In this document: positions 13,301 to 24,070 of the stretch, piece by piece
Position numbering within the stretch: position 1 is the stretch's first letter
Layout of the letters: each line of letters begins with the position of its first letter
Source: Apteryx mantelli
Taxonomy: Eukaryota > Chordata > Aves > Apterygiformes > Apterygidae
Reading direction: 5' to 3'
Assembly (NCBI RefSeq): GCF_036417845.1
Contig: NC_089981.1
Span: 81,881,268 to 81,945,267, forward strand
Length of the DNA stretch: 64,000 nt
Program-made: the position numbers and the translations under genes
Notes under the pieces: generated by a model
The model's database searches: none
Seen by the model: the letters and a program-made list of their open reading frames with translations, nothing else
Told to the model about the DNA's origin: nothing

Positions 13301-14313
13301 AAAAGCAAGCCTGTGTTTAGTAGCAGTAGGAAAAATAAGCAAACTAAAATATACAGCACCGTCTGACCTATACTCAGGGCTTGCCAGCCGAATAGAAACC
13401 GAGAAACAGAGGGAAGCCTTTTCCTTTAGGATCAGGCAAACCCTTCAAGTATCTTTGGCAGGGCACATGGTGAGATCCATCTTAACATTGTCCAATATAT
13501 GGATTAACTTTAAAAAGGTGTGACCAACACTTGTATAACATGAAAAAAAAGATCTTATCTAAACAAGTTCTCAACTTCTGCCGGTGAAGGATCCTAAAAG
13601 CAGAGCACAAAACACCTAAGGCTAGAGGTCAACCAGCCATTTCACCTCGCCACAGGCCACCTGCCCAGGCGCTCCTCTCCGCGCCGTGAAGGATGCTGAG
13701 CAGCCCCAAGCCGTTCCCCGGGGCTGGTCCGGAGGGAGCCGCAGAGAACAAAGCAGACAGGATAGGCTGAGCTTTTCGGGGACAGCGTGACAGTATTTTA
13801 AATGCTTCTGCAGACCCTTAAGCATATTATTTCTCCCTAGGCTGCTCAATAACTTCCACTGCTTCCAGCCCAGAGACTGTGCTGTGAACGCAACGCCAAC
13901 GCCTGACAGCGCACCCCGAGCCCCCGAGCCCGGGGCTCACAGCGCGCCGAGGCCGCCCCGGCCCCGGCGAGCAGGGCTGGGCCGCCCGGGCACCCCCGCC
14001 CCGCTCCGCCCCGGGGCAGCCGCCGCCTCCGCGGGCCCTGCGGGCCGCTCGCTTCCCCTGAAACGCAGGTTTCCTCCGCGAGCACCGCTAGCCCGAGGGG
14101 GAGAACTGCCCCGCGCGCTTGGGGCCGGGCAGCCCCGGCCTCTCCGCCCGCCTCCGCCCGCGGAACGAGCCCGCCGAGCTCGGGGCGCGGCGGCGGCGGC
14201 GGCGGGAGGCCGGGCGGGTGCCGCGGGGCAGCGGCTCTCGCAGCCCGCCTGCCCCGTCGCCGCGGTACCTACGCGGAGACTATCTTGCCGCTGAGGACCT
14301 CGGCGGGGGCCAT
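1258..14313 (-). CDS. MTHFD1: MTHFD1, cytosolic C1-tetrahydrofolate synthase, 5' part (coding exons 1-7, partial gene)
   Basis: This gene encodes the trifunctional cytosolic folate enzyme: methylene-THF dehydrogenase, methenyl-THF cyclohydrolase and 10-formyl-THF synthetase. It supplies one-carbon units for purine, thymidylate and methionine synthesis. Seven exons on the minus strand (14313-14273, 5707-5623, 3335-3276, 2576-2523, 2179-2043, 1843-1743, 1394-1258) join in phase to 615 nt, or 205 codons. The product begins [10 protein letters not shown] and carries family motifs such as [19 protein letters not shown] and [18 protein letters not shown]. Catalytic residues of the dehydrogenase/cyclohydrolase domain sit at the same numbers as in the human protein: Tyr52, Lys56, Gln100 and Asp125. 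The full protein has about 935 residues, so the rest of this domain and the whole synthetase domain lie left of the window. MTHFD1 fits better than MTHFD2 or MTHFD1L by the N-terminus and the CTPKGC segment. No break was seen. Confidence 0.97.
1743..1843 (-). CDS. MTHFD1: MTHFD1 coding exon 6
   Basis: This exon has 101 nt: one base, 33 codons (residues 127-159) and one base of codon 160. It reads [18 protein letters not shown] and [15 protein letters not shown]. The PCTPKG motif is a signature of methylene-THF dehydrogenases. The acceptor is AATACAG and the donor is ACAG|GTAAGG. Confidence 0.97.
2043..2179 (-). CDS. MTHFD1: MTHFD1 coding exon 5 (Gln100, Asp125)
   Basis: This exon has 137 nt covering residues 81-126. 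It contains [10 protein letters not shown] with Gln100, and EKDVDG with Asp125, both conserved folate- and cofactor-site residues of the family. It starts in phase 0 after GTTGTAG and ends GG|GTAAGC, with the last Gly codon completed by exon 6. Confidence 0.97.
2523..2576 (-). CDS. MTHFD1: MTHFD1 coding exon 4
   Basis: This exon has 54 nt and 18 codons (residues 63-80), reading [18 protein letters not shown]. The human counterpart is IGIKATHIKLPRTTTESE. Acceptor TTTGCAG and donor GAG|GTAAGT are both strong. Both junctions are phase 0. Confidence 0.97.
3276..3335 (-). CDS. MTHFD1: MTHFD1 coding exon 3 (catalytic Tyr52/Lys56)
   Basis: This exon has 60 nt and 20 codons (residues 43-62), beginning [18 protein letters not shown]. 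The YxxxK pair holds Tyr52 and Lys56, the general catalytic residues of the folate dehydrogenase/cyclohydrolase family. Both junctions are phase 0, with acceptor CCTTAG and donor GAG|GTAATG. Confidence 0.97.
5623..5707 (-). CDS. MTHFD1: MTHFD1 coding exon 2
   Basis: This exon has 85 nt: one base completing Ala14, then 28 codons ([20 protein letters not shown]...GLAILQ). The acceptor is a pyrimidine-rich tract ending CTTCAG and the donor is CAG|GTATTA. The segment is the N-terminal helix of the dehydrogenase/cyclohydrolase fold. It is separated from exon 1 by an 8.6-kb intron. Confidence 0.96.
11798..11869. repeat. CT/CA compound microsatellite
   Basis: CTCTCT runs, broken by short T tracts, are followed by about nine CA units (about 11852-11869). 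It sits inside MTHFD1 intron 1 and is a likely length polymorphism. Confidence 0.85.
12794..12820. repeat. CAAA tetranucleotide microsatellite
   Basis: A short, slightly interrupted run of CAAA units in MTHFD1 intron 1. Confidence 0.8.
14273..14313 (-). CDS. MTHFD1: MTHFD1 coding exon 1
   Basis: This exon supplies the initiator ATG (14313-14311) and residues 1-13 plus two bases of codon 14. The first residues read [13 protein letters not shown], very close to human MAPAEILNGKEIS. The donor is GC|GTAGGT. Taking the nearby AG|GTACC donor instead would put an in-frame TAG before the junction, so the earlier GT is the right one. The exon lies in the CpG island, as expected for a housekeeping gene. 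Confidence 0.95.
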
Positions 14314-14459
14314 GGTGAGGGCGGGGGGGAGGCGGCGGCCGAGCGCGGCGGGGCTCCCGGAGCGACTGCGGGCAGCGCTGCCCCCGCCGCGGCCCTACTC
14401 CGCGCCCCACGTGGCCCCAAACTTTCGGCGCCGCCGCGCAAGCGCCGCCCGCGGGGCCG

Positions 14460-14517
14460 TGCCCCTTCCCTGCCCCTTCCCTGCCCCTTCCCTGCCCTTG
14501 CCCCTTCCCCTTCCCCC
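14460..14517. repeat. 11-bp C/T-rich tandem repeat in the promoter
   Basis: The unit TGCCCCTTCCC is repeated about three times and degrades into CCCTTG and CCCCTT variants. It lies some 150-200 bp upstream of the MTHFD1 ATG. One strand is purely purine, so it could form triplex or G-rich structures and vary in length. Confidence 0.85.
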
Positions 14518-14882
14518 CGCCATGAGGCGCCTGCCCGGCCGCGTTCCGCCGCTCGGCCGAGGGGCGCGGGCTCTGCGGCGCGGCGCCGCGAAATGGCCGC
14601 CGAGGCGCCTGCGAGGCGCCGCGCGCCCCTTCTCTGAGGAGCAGGCGCCTGGGCGGGACGCGGGGGCTGCAGGCGCGGGGAGCGCGGAAAAAATAGCTGC
14701 CTCTGCGTCCCCGGCAGCGTTTCAACGCGTTTGTCCAGCGTCAGGTCACCCGACTCTTCTAACCAGCACAGAAAGAGGGTAACGAGGAGAGGGGTTTTGG
14801 CCTAAGGTTCACAGGCGTCTTCGCGGGCTCCCGGGGACCCCTTCGAGGGACGCGCTGGCAGCGAGCGCTCCCCTCGGGCCCG

Positions 14883-14903
14883 AGGAGGAGGAGGAGGAGG
14901 AGG
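14883..14903. repeat. GAG/GGA trinucleotide run
   Basis: Seven GAG units at the right edge of the CpG island. Confidence 0.9.
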
Positions 14904-14995
14904 CGGCAGTTGCCTGTCAAGCAGGCCGCTCGGACCTACGCAGCTCTCCGTTCCTGCTGTTATTTCTGTAACCGCTACTTTTCCTTATTCTGCAG

Positions 14996-15145
14996 GTTAG
15001 AGCAGACGTTTTAGGACGTTGCTGAGAGAGTGAGCTTTCAGTAGTTTTCTCCAGCACACAGCAAATGTGTGATTATGGTCAAGCCAGAGCTGGAGATGGG
15101 AAAAGCAGTCGGATACGACAGATGAGGCAGACTTGATCAGGCAAA
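14996..15145 (+). other. candidate divergent non-coding or 5' UTR exon
   Basis: A strong pyrimidine-rich acceptor ending TTATTCTGCAG at 14995 is followed 150 bp later by a CAAA|GTAAGG donor. It lies just right of the CpG island on the plus strand, where a divergent transcript would be expected. All three frames contain stops, so if real it is non-coding or 5' UTR. The evidence is splice signals only. Confidence 0.2.
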
Positions 15146-15358
15146 GTAAGGTCAGGACCCAGAGACATTGAGACACCCGTCGTTTTTTACTGCTAAGGTC
15201 TAGCACGTGGTCAGAGAACAGGTCAGTAGGCAAGAAACCCTGCTAAACAGGGTGAGGGATGGGGAACCGGCAAAGTGCCCCCAGTAACTTAGGTTTTTGC
15301 TTTATATAGGGTTTGAAAAAAAGAAGTTCTTGTTCCAAAAAGTCTGCTAAGAGAGCAT

Positions 15359-15531
15359 TCAATCCTGCCATACGGTAATCATTTCACAAATGGGTTTGGG
15401 AACTGACAGGTTTTGAGAAGGGAGAAGTACAGGCCTCTTCAGCTTCCTTCGGGAGCACAAATGAGATGTGCACGCTATGAGATGTTCAGGTCCTTCTGCT
15501 TCAGAAGCTTTAGGATTGCTTCTCTGGGATT
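15359..15531 (-). CDS. candidate terminal exon of an unrecognised minus-strand gene
   Basis: Acceptor TCCCCTCCTAG is followed by two bases that complete a codon, then 56 codons and TGA (15361-15359). The peptide contains SQRSNPKASEAEGPEHL and a basic CSRRKLKRP stretch. It is in phase with the candidate exon at 18600-18646. A second frame (NPREAILKLLKQKDLNIS, then stop) is also coherent with the upstream exons, so the true frame is uncertain. No AATAAA was seen on this strand between here and the CpG island, which weakens the call. I recognise no family. Confidence 0.3.
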
Positions 15532-18500
15532 CTAGGAGGGGAGTAAAATCCATACATAGCTCAAAACTTGTCTGAGGGTAAGGCTTTTCTCCTTCGGTTT
15601 CCTTCCATAACTGTGGCTTTTTTGCCTTTTATTTTATTTTATTTTTTACCTCTGCTTTCATTTTAGTGAGGTGAGAACTTACTGTCTCTTGCGAAGTCAA
15701 ACCATCTTAAGTTAACAATACGTTGCAATTATAGGATTAGAGGTCAGGAATTTCTCTTTAAAAGTGACTTGGAAAAGAGATAAAATTTTGCATTTTGGAG
15801 CTTTTATATGCTAAATAGAAAAAGCTCAAAAGAACTTTTTTCATTATGTATTCCCTGTATTTCCTGGAATGCTCCAACAGTTGTAGAATTATATAATTTA
15901 AACAGATTATACAATTAACTAAGAGAAGGGATTTTTTTCTAGGCTGCTTAAAATTCTGTGCCTTGTTTGTTTTTGCTCTTGCCTTTATCTGAGGCCTGAA
16001 TGAACTCTTGGGGAAAAAAATACAGGGTTTTTAAAAGAATTCAAAAGACATACTCCTTTAGTTAAGGACAGCAAAAGCTCACAAAAACAACCTTTGCCAA
16101 CAAAGATTTGACACTCAGAATGATAGTGTAAAAATATCAGGCAGGAAAAGAAAAAGAAGAAATCCAAATCATTCAGATGACCTGATTGCAGAGTGAGCAG
16201 AAGCTGGTGCCATCAGGAGCTGTAGTTTCCTACCCAGAGTTGCTAGCTTGCATGATTTGTGTGTGTCTTATGTCATATGCTAGTTTTCTTAGTGTTCCAG
16301 CTCCTGAAAAAATGTGTTCAGGAGAAATTTTAGATAAAAGGGTAATTTTCTAGCTCTCATGATGGCAGATAAAATTTTGTAAGTGACCTGCATGTATTGT
16401 AAAGTCTAAAAAATGAGAAGGGAAGTAAAAATAACCCAAACAACTTCCTTTTCTTATTTCATGATTTTTAAGCCAGACTCTCATTTTTTGGGATGCATTT
16501 TAAATGCTTGTGCCAGAAAATCAGACTAACTAACCTGCTTTTTATCGTAGGAGAAATATCTTTTGTATTCCTAAATTTTCTTGTTGTAGTTGGGCACTAA
16601 AGCTCAGCTTGCTACTCGGAAGTTGTGGGTGTCATGCCTTTATGTACACCTTCTTTAACGTTTCATCTTGATTGTCATCCTGAAGTCAAAATACTAGGAA
16701 TGGGATGGAACAGGACCCTCCCCATGGAAAAGGGACTGGGTGATGAGAAATGGCTGAACAGACCCCTCTGCTCAGTTCATGTCAAAGCTGTATCCAGCTC
16801 CTAAATGCAGTAGGAAAGTTAGGGCTGCTATCTTGTAAAGGAAATCTCAAGGAAGCACAGTGGCAGAGGAAACAAACGTTGTGAAAATATGTAGAGTTGA
16901 GAGCAATGATCACTGTTTTATGCTTTGAATACACTTCTTTTGACCATGTTAATGCAAAAATATGAGAAAAAAAACTATTGCCATGATAAGAATGGAGCAT
17001 GGTCCATGTTGTACCGGAGCAGACTTATCCTCTAAAGGCTGTTAGGATGAAGAAGGATAAAAAGAGTCACTTTAGAGGAGCCTGAAGCCTCAGGGTTTCT
17101 GAGATGACTCTGCTCTGAGTGCTGCCCCAGAACAGTTGTTCTGCTTCCCTCATCTGCCAGGCATCCTTGGGTTTGATTTGGCAGCCCCCACAGTTTGATT
17201 GTTTACCTTTGCATCCACCCCCCTCTTACCTAACATGTCAAAAGTCATGGAGGTTGCTCTTTAAAAAAGCCGTGAAGCCTGCAAAATCCATGCCAGAAAG
17301 ACTCTCAGTGTTACTGGTGAGCTAGCAGCTGAGCCTGTGGTTGCGCAGGGCCCCAGAAGGTGCAATTTGTTGCAAGGAACTGACCTTTTATCAGCAAACT
17401 AAGGAAGAATGTTAAGAGTTTACTTTACCCACTAAGTAGAACAGTTAGGATGAGACATCTTTCTATCATCAGCTGGATCACTTCCAATAAAGGAGGAGGA
17501 ACAGAAAAACAGATTAGCTTCATGAACCTAGGTAGGAAAACACATTTGGAGAAAGTGTGTTTGCTAGAGCATGCTTCAGAAAAACAGTATTAGACTTTGA
17601 TTCTTCAAACACTTCTGGGGAACCCTTCCAGCTCAGACATGTCCCGCTGAACAAAGCGGGATTGGTTAAACGAATGAAGTTACTCAATGTTAGAATAGGT
17701 TAGAACGTAGCTTACCTACCGTGATGTTGAACAGAGCTTAGTAGTGGGGTAACAGCGATACATTTAAAAACATGCTATTTGTCAACTCTCTCTTTGGTCA
17801 GAAGATGACAAAACTTTGATATAAGGCTTGAGATTGACCTCAATGTACACACTTTGAAATAGCCCTCATAGCTAAGCTGTGTTTATATTAGACAATGTGA
17901 ACTAACATTTGCTCCATCACGAAGTGTTTCCTAAGGATTATTATCCCCTGATCTGTTGAGATATCTCATGTTCCCCTTTGTTCTTAGATGGACACATCAC
18001 AAAATGTAGCAAGTTGGTGATGCAGTCTACTGCCGGACAGTCACTGCAGAAATGGCTGTCCAGGTTAAGATGCTGTTTGCTCTCTGGCTACCTACTGATG
18101 CCTTCTGCTCAGGGTTCCTGGTCCTGTGCTGAACTGGCAGCACAGGGACTTGGAGTGCTTCTCATCAACTTCAATGCAAAGGCAGCTAGATCAGTCAAAT
18201 CACTTCCAAAAGCAGTTTTAACTACAGTGAACTGCTTTGCTATAAAGCAGGCAAAGGGTGCTTACATTGTAGATTTTTCTGGCAGGGATGTAAAGCTGGT
18301 TGTCTGCAATAGAGTGGCAACAATAAATAGGTCTCTGCTGTAATTTATGACCCCATAAGCTCTTAAAGTCTTAAGCTTGTCCCTCACTTGCCAACCATGC
18401 AGGGGTTTTGTGTGTGGCCATAGCTTGTCTGGCACTCTGAAAACATATGTCAGAACTAGGTCAGGTGATCTCCAAACATCTGCTGGAGTGCCTATGCTAG

Positions 18501-18599
18501 TGATAGGTATTTTCCATTGATTGCTTTGTGTGGGTTTCTTTTTTTTTTTGGGGGGGGGGTTGCTCTTTTAGCTAACCTCTCTTAGATACATCACCTTAC
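15532..18599. other. AT-rich intergenic or intronic DNA
   Basis: I see no recognisable gene or repeat in this stretch. If the minus-strand chain is real, this is its last intron. Confidence 0.5.
17988..18063 (+). other. weak plus-strand exon-like segment
   Basis: Acceptor TTTGTTCTTAG and donor CAG|GTTAAG bracket 24 open codons in a frame that stays open to 18340 (121 codons in all). It includes the peptide CSKLVMQSTAGQSLQKWLS. No neighbour with matching phase was found and no family is recognised. Confidence 0.15.
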
Positions 18600-18646
18600 C
18601 TTCATACAGAAATCTTCCAACACGTCTCGTTGACCTCTCAGGAATC
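18600..18646 (-). CDS. candidate 47-nt exon of the same minus-strand gene
   Basis: Flanking sites are CTTCCGCAG and GAAG|GTAAGG, both strong. In the frame that continues into 15531 it reads IPERSTRRVGRFLYE. In a second open frame it reads FLRGQRDVLEDFCMK. The surrounding minus-strand frame stays open for 76 codons. Short exons of this size arise by chance, so the weight comes from the phase agreement on both sides. Confidence 0.3.
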
Positions 18647-18849
18647 CTGCGGAAGAAAGATGTCTTGTTAACCCTTTGAAGAATCCTTTGAATGTCACGC
18701 TTGATTCCATTGGGAACAGTGTCACAGCACTTGATAAATTTGGGCCCTAGGTTGTCCTGACTCTTTGAAGTTAAGAGATTATTCACAGTAAACAAACCAT
18801 TTTCTAAGTAGTCCTATCTTTCACATAATAACCATTCCTAATATTTCTA

Positions 18850-18990
18850 CAGCATGCTTTGGCACTCCATGCAATAAACAAACAGCCTAATTCACTATCC
18901 CAGCCCCCTTGTGAGTAAAATATTACCACATTTTCCAGATAAGGTAACTGAGAAGGAAGAATTAAGTGATTGCCTAAAGCGAAATAAAAA
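18850..18990 (+). repeat. MIR-like ancient SINE fragment
   Basis: The stretch ending CCAGATAAGGTAACTGAG, then a purine-rich part and AATTAAGTGATTGCCTAAAG, follows the layout of the MIR/CORE-SINE 3' half (...CAGATGAGGAAACTGAGG...GTTAAGTGACTTGCCCAAGG). It is highly diverged, and identification is by eye only. Confidence 0.4.
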
Positions 18991-20894
18991 ACGCAAGCGA
19001 TGTTGCTGAGATTAACTGGCTTGTCATTTCCAACTCCACCTTATTCTCTGTGGCTAATAACTTTTAGTTAATGGCTTGTGGCTACATAGGACTTTTCCTT
19101 CTTTTTTCCAACAGCAGAATTTCACAAGAAGACTATGAAAAATGCATTCCCAATATTATTTTTCTGTAGAAATAACTGCTATACCAATTCTACTTTTCTG
19201 TCTGTGTAAGGAGTTGTAGCTGCCACACTGACACATGCAAGGGATAGGGAGAGAGAAAAGTGAGTTTCAGGACTGAAGCTAGGAGGAAGATGTCCAGAAG
19301 ATAATTTATCTGTTACAATTTAATGCACGCAAACTTCCAGATAATTCTCCGAGCTGAAGAGAGGACATCCCTGGCAGAACAAGGTAGTGTCACTCTTTGC
19401 CACCTCTGCAAGAACCTCTTCCACAAGGGAGCAATAGCTATTCCAGATGAGAACAGGGTATTCTCTGATCCCAACAATTCCTCTTGTTGCAGTGTCCTGC
19501 GGAGAAGGAGAAGGCTGGACAGATTGGGAGAAACCTATGATAGGGGAAGTCCAAGGCTGGCATGAAACCAGCTTTCCCACAGACCATAATTTACACAAGT
19601 GAAGCATTCAGAGGCAAATACGGATAAATGGAGTTTTCCACTTCAGACTTGGGTGATGCAGTATTTATGCATGTCTCATTATCCAGTTTGAAACACTGAG
19701 CAGTGTTTAATACTGTTGTACACACAGAGTTCATAATATGCAGCAGGCGTTAAGAAGTTGTACCTATAAGATGCTTTTACTTAAAGCATTCCTGATTCCA
19801 CAACATCACTTTTTTTCTAAACAGTTGCCTCTAGATCGTAACACTGACTATACCAGATCAGACAAAAGTTTTTTCCAGCTCAGGATCATAGTTCTGAGAG
19901 TGATCAACTGCAGATGCGTAAGGAAGACTGTAAAAATGGGGCAAACATATGTGATATTGCTGGTTTCCAATCACTTACAGCTGAGGGAATTTCTGAGATG
20001 GATGGGGTAGAGGAAGTAGGGAGAAATAGGGAGAAGTTAGGGACAAACAGGATAGGTTGCACCATGTCTGCTATTCTGAGAGGTTTAGGAGAGACATGAA
20101 TCATATCATTATAATATGTAATATACAGAATCTCTGAATTTTTGTTCTAACCCACAGAAACTTTGTGCACTTCACCTTTTGCATAGACACCTTTTGGCCA
20201 TGTGAGTCTATTGGTTAGATTCAGTGGAAACAGGATTGATAAGGTACCGTACGCATGCTGTAGTGAATGATTCTTTCCCCTACTTGATGTTCATGTGTTT
20301 TTTTCTGTCTCTGAAATACAGATATGTTTCCTCATCCTGCTGTTCATTATCTCCTTGCTGGGGTTCTTCATAACTAGACTCCAATTTCTTAGCATTAGCA
20401 GTAAAAATACGTATTTATTTTCCATTGTCCTTGTTTGGTGACTGTTGTTTGTGATTACAAAGGAACAGTAATTTGAAGAAGGAAGATGCCTAATTTGACT
20501 GCTCTGGAAAAACAGATCACTGTTATATCTCTGGAGAGGGATTGGCATGAAAGTCCTTGGATCATTGTAAAATAAAAGGCTCTGGGTGCCAGAGAGTCAT
20601 ATTCAGATCATCAGTGTAGAAACAGAGTCTTTTGGAATGTTTTTTGCATTCATTTGAAAACATTAATTTAGCCATAGTGGAAGTAGGTTTGTGAACATCT
20701 TCCTGGGACTTGCCTGGTTAGAGTAAATAGGGGTAATAACAGTTACTCAATATACTGTAGTAATAAACGTATTAATTATTAATGATTTATACTGTAGTAT
20801 CCGCTACCAGCCCAGCCAGGGACTGCACCTTCGTTCTGTGAGATGCTGTATATATAAGCACATGCACATACACATATGAAACAAAAAGATTTAC

Positions 20895-20957
20895 CTTTCC
20901 TTGAAGGTCTCATAATTGCAGTATTTGGAGCTGAGTTTCAGCTTCTTGTGAGCAGAC
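20895..20957 (-). CDS. candidate 63-nt exon of the same minus-strand gene
   Basis: The acceptor is CCTTTCAAG and the donor is AAAG|GTAAAT. In phase with both neighbours it encodes SAHKKLKLSSKYCNYETFKE. The peptide is rich in Lys and Ser and shows no known domain to me. An ATG in a second frame (MRPSRK) could also start a 40-codon product through the same two downstream exons. Confidence 0.3.
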
Positions 20958-23900
20958 CTTGAAAGGAATTTAAAAGGGGTGAGCGCACAAACAATTCAGG
21001 TATCTCATTCTTTTTCACTCTGAACAGTATCAACATAAGATAGCTTGCTCCACATTCATTTGCAGCATTAAGAACAGAAGAAAACCGCTTTTCTGGAACA
21101 GTTTACAAAAGTCTATATATGTGTGCAGATCTCCTAGCTCACATGCCTTGTACTGCAAACCCTTGTATCCCAAAACTTTGTCAGCTTCCAGTCCAAGTGA
21201 TCACATTTTTGCCCTTTACTTTTGCCTAAGAGCAGTGTGATTTGTCTGGTATTTTAAAACAAGAACTGCCTGGTTTATAAATGAGGCAGAGCCTGGCAGA
21301 GACACCAGATTTGGAGACACATTGCTGATGTTTGCCCTGGAGCTATGAAATGCATCCCTTCTCATATGATCAGCTGGGTCAGAGAAGAATATTGGTAACT
21401 TATCTGATAAGTCTACAGAGCCCTTGTATCTGTCCTACACATCTCTGGGAGAAACATTTCTCAAAAGAACAGCAAGGGTTGCTCGTGTCTACTACTGTAA
21501 GGGTCTCTCTGTGTTTTCTAACTCATAAACTATCTTGAGATCTGAATAGAAAGTTTCTGCCATGAAATGGCCTGTCCTTTGCTCCTATCTCCATTAGCTT
21601 TGAATAATCCAGCAGGGCAGACTAATGTTTCGTCCAAGAGACTGTGTCAGCTGTAGTTGGCAAAAAGCATATTAAGGGCCCTTCTGGCCCCCTCTCACCT
21701 CCAGTCACCATTTCGAAGCTAAGTGTTTTGGCATCTCCAGCTTGTGGGCCTCAGCACAGTTACAATGGTTGCACATGCAATAGCTTTGCTTTGGAGCCCC
21801 ACTGCTGTGCAGAGCTAACTGCAAGCCCATGCTCAGAAACTCTGCACAGGAGCCCTAGGGAAGAGACAGTGACTGAAGCTTGGCCAGGCCACAGGAAGGC
21901 TCAGGGCATGTAGACTAATGCCAATCATCATGGCATATCACTGCAAAGACAGTATAGTCTGAGCTGCTGGCACAGAAACCAATTTGGGGCCTTGTCCTTT
22001 GAGGATTCAGTAGCATTCCTGGGGCTTTGTGAAAGGATCCAGTGAAGGGGACAAAGAGTTTTTCCCTTTGTGGACTGTTTTTCCTATGATTTTTACAAGT
22101 CACAGGATGATGGAATATTTACCCTACATGATGAATGAGGAAGGCAGCCCGTGTGTTTTCAGAGGAATACTGAGAGGCTGCTTTCCTGGTTGTCCTAGGA
22201 TCTGAAGCAGGGCGCGTTGACATCTCAAGCAGGAACATTTTCACACAGGACTCCCTGGCAATTTGGATTTTTTGAAAGAAAATCTGATTTTGAGACAGCA
22301 CACATGGTGTCCTTCACTCAGGAAGGTGTCCTTCACTCGGGCACAGTGAGCATGAGTGCTCATGGCAGGGAAACATTATGTTTTCACATGAAGGGCGATT
22401 TCTAAAGCATGAAGAGTAGTCTTAAATTGTATTGAGGGATCCGGAAATGGGGCTGACACATAGGCAAATAAAAAAGTGTATTTCTTTCTTAAAGGACAGA
22501 GTGTAACAGTTCTCTAACATTCATATTGATCTGTATTCAACTATCTTCAACTATTCTAGTGAGTAAAGAGGCTCAGATACCACTAGCTTACACACAGGCA
22601 GAGAGGAGGAACAAAGGTTTGTCTGGTTCACTGCCTCACTTTATGCCTTTGATTTGGGATACAGGTGCTGTTACGTGGTGTTGATGATTAAAAGAGTCTG
22701 ACCTCAGTGCACTACACATATATGTATCAATGACAGCATGTACATGTGCAAACTTGTTCTTGGAGCTAGGAAAACCCTGAAGACTGAGGGAACTTTGGAG
22801 AATCAGTAATTTTTGCTATACTTTCAGGTGACAGGTGATCCAGATGTGATTGGAGTATTCTCCCATCTGCTTCTTTCCTTGGAGGTACACAGCTCTGCCT
22901 CAAGAAAAGGTGATGCTAATGAAGAGGGAGTGATCTTCCATTGATGCAGTGATAAGTGTACTCTGGGCTAATGGAAGATGTGAGACTAGTTTGCTGTAAT
23001 AACTGCCAGCTTTGGCTTTAACTTTCTTTGATCTAAAATTTAGAGTGTTCAAAGCCTTGTTGGCAGGAGTCCTTTTCAGGTTTTCATGGGAACAGATCTC
23101 TCAGCTAGCTACTGCATGCCCATTCATTAGTCAGTCAGAATGCTCCAGGTTGGAAAGACAAACATACAAACATGAACCTGTATCATGTTTCTACAGTGCT
23201 CCCTATAGTTATGTAATAGCTGGAGTCTGAGGGGGAATGCATTAACGTGTGATGGAATTAGGTGATATGGGCATAGTTCAGGTGTCCATCCATACCTGAT
23301 ACTTTCTAAGGAAGACAGGGTAAACTTTTCTCTGGAGTTCTTAGCACATTACTTATGCAGAGATTGCTGTTGCACATTAGGAATTTGATTGCATTTGTGG
23401 CCCCTCCGGAAGCATAGATTGAAAATATCTGAGACATTTCTGTGATAATCTCTTTATAACAATGGTTCCCTGACCTTAGTTTAGGCAGGTCTTGCTAATG
23501 CTTTCTTCTCAGGCCTGGCCTGCTGCCTCTAGGTTCAGCTGTCCTCTCTGCTGTTGTGCCATCTCCCTTATTACTGTTGCTTTCCCCCTCCTTGTCTCCG
23601 CTATTGCCTCCTTGAACCCCTTCCTTTTGCTGGACTGTGCACTCTGCTCTGTCCACCTTTCACACTTGTGTGTCTCTGTCCTGAGACACATCTCATATGC
23701 AGGAACCAGTGAGCCAAACAGAATAATTGGCAAGACCACCACAAGACCATATTCCTAGAAAGCTCCTATTCTGCTTAGCACTGCTTGAAAGTATGCTTGG
23801 ACCGGTCAGGAAAACGTAACTTGTTTTATTAACCAATAAATTTTTATTTATTTGCCTATCAACTGAGAGTAACTTTTGTGCTTTTCAGCTACAGGCAGTC

Positions 23901-24070
23901 TTCTCAGGTCCTTAAATACTTAAATGCAGTAGATGTTCTGAATGGCATCAAGGGCCAAAAGTCACACGGAGGTTGCAAGTCCTTAAACAGAGGAAATCCG
24001 TTCTGCATCAGCCTTACAGAGTGAATGAACAAATTATGTGAGTACATAATAAGGACTACATAAGTACCAC
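20958..24070. other. intergenic or intronic DNA with no clear feature
   Basis: No repeat family was recognised. A minus-strand segment at about 22120-22205 has splice-like flanks but the wrong phase for its neighbours. Confidence 0.45.

Larger units (their letters stand above)
5708..14272 (-). other. MTHFD1 intron 1
   Basis: This long first intron is closed by GT at 14272 and AG just right of 5707. It holds an A/T-rich tract (about 6775-6820), a CT run followed by a CA run (about 11798-11870) and a CAAA tetranucleotide run (about 12794-12820). Several open frames of 60-171 codons on both strands overlap each other and show no family match. I treat them as chance. Confidence 0.75.
13880..14960. 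promoter_or_regulatory. CpG island / MTHFD1 promoter
   Basis: About 1 kb is very GC-rich with dense CpG, unlike the flanking DNA, and it covers MTHFD1 exon 1. No TATA box is obvious, as is usual for CpG-island promoters. Possible sites upstream of the minus-strand ATG are a CACGTG E-box (14408-14413) and an NRF1-like palindrome GCGCAAGCGC (14436-14445), with several CCCCGCCCC-type Sp1 boxes in the island. Long open frames on both strands here come from the scarcity of AT-rich stop codons. The island extends about 650 bp upstream of the ATG, which would allow divergent transcription to the plus strand. Confidence 0.88.

Noticed and set aside
13937-14725. 262-codon minus-strand and several 100-170-codon plus-strand frames in the CpG island
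   Set aside because: They are Arg/Ala/Pro/Gly-rich shadows of GC-rich DNA. The real MTHFD1 exon 1 lies in the same region in its own frame.
19320-19607. Overlapping 80- and 95-codon frames on opposite strands
   Set aside because: Antiparallel open frames with no splice partner and no recognised family; likely chance or an unrecognised repeat.
22119-22301. Minus-strand segment with splice-like flanks (RTTRKAASQYSSENTRAAF)
   Set aside because: It starts and ends in phases that do not match the neighbouring minus-strand candidates at 24071 and 20957.
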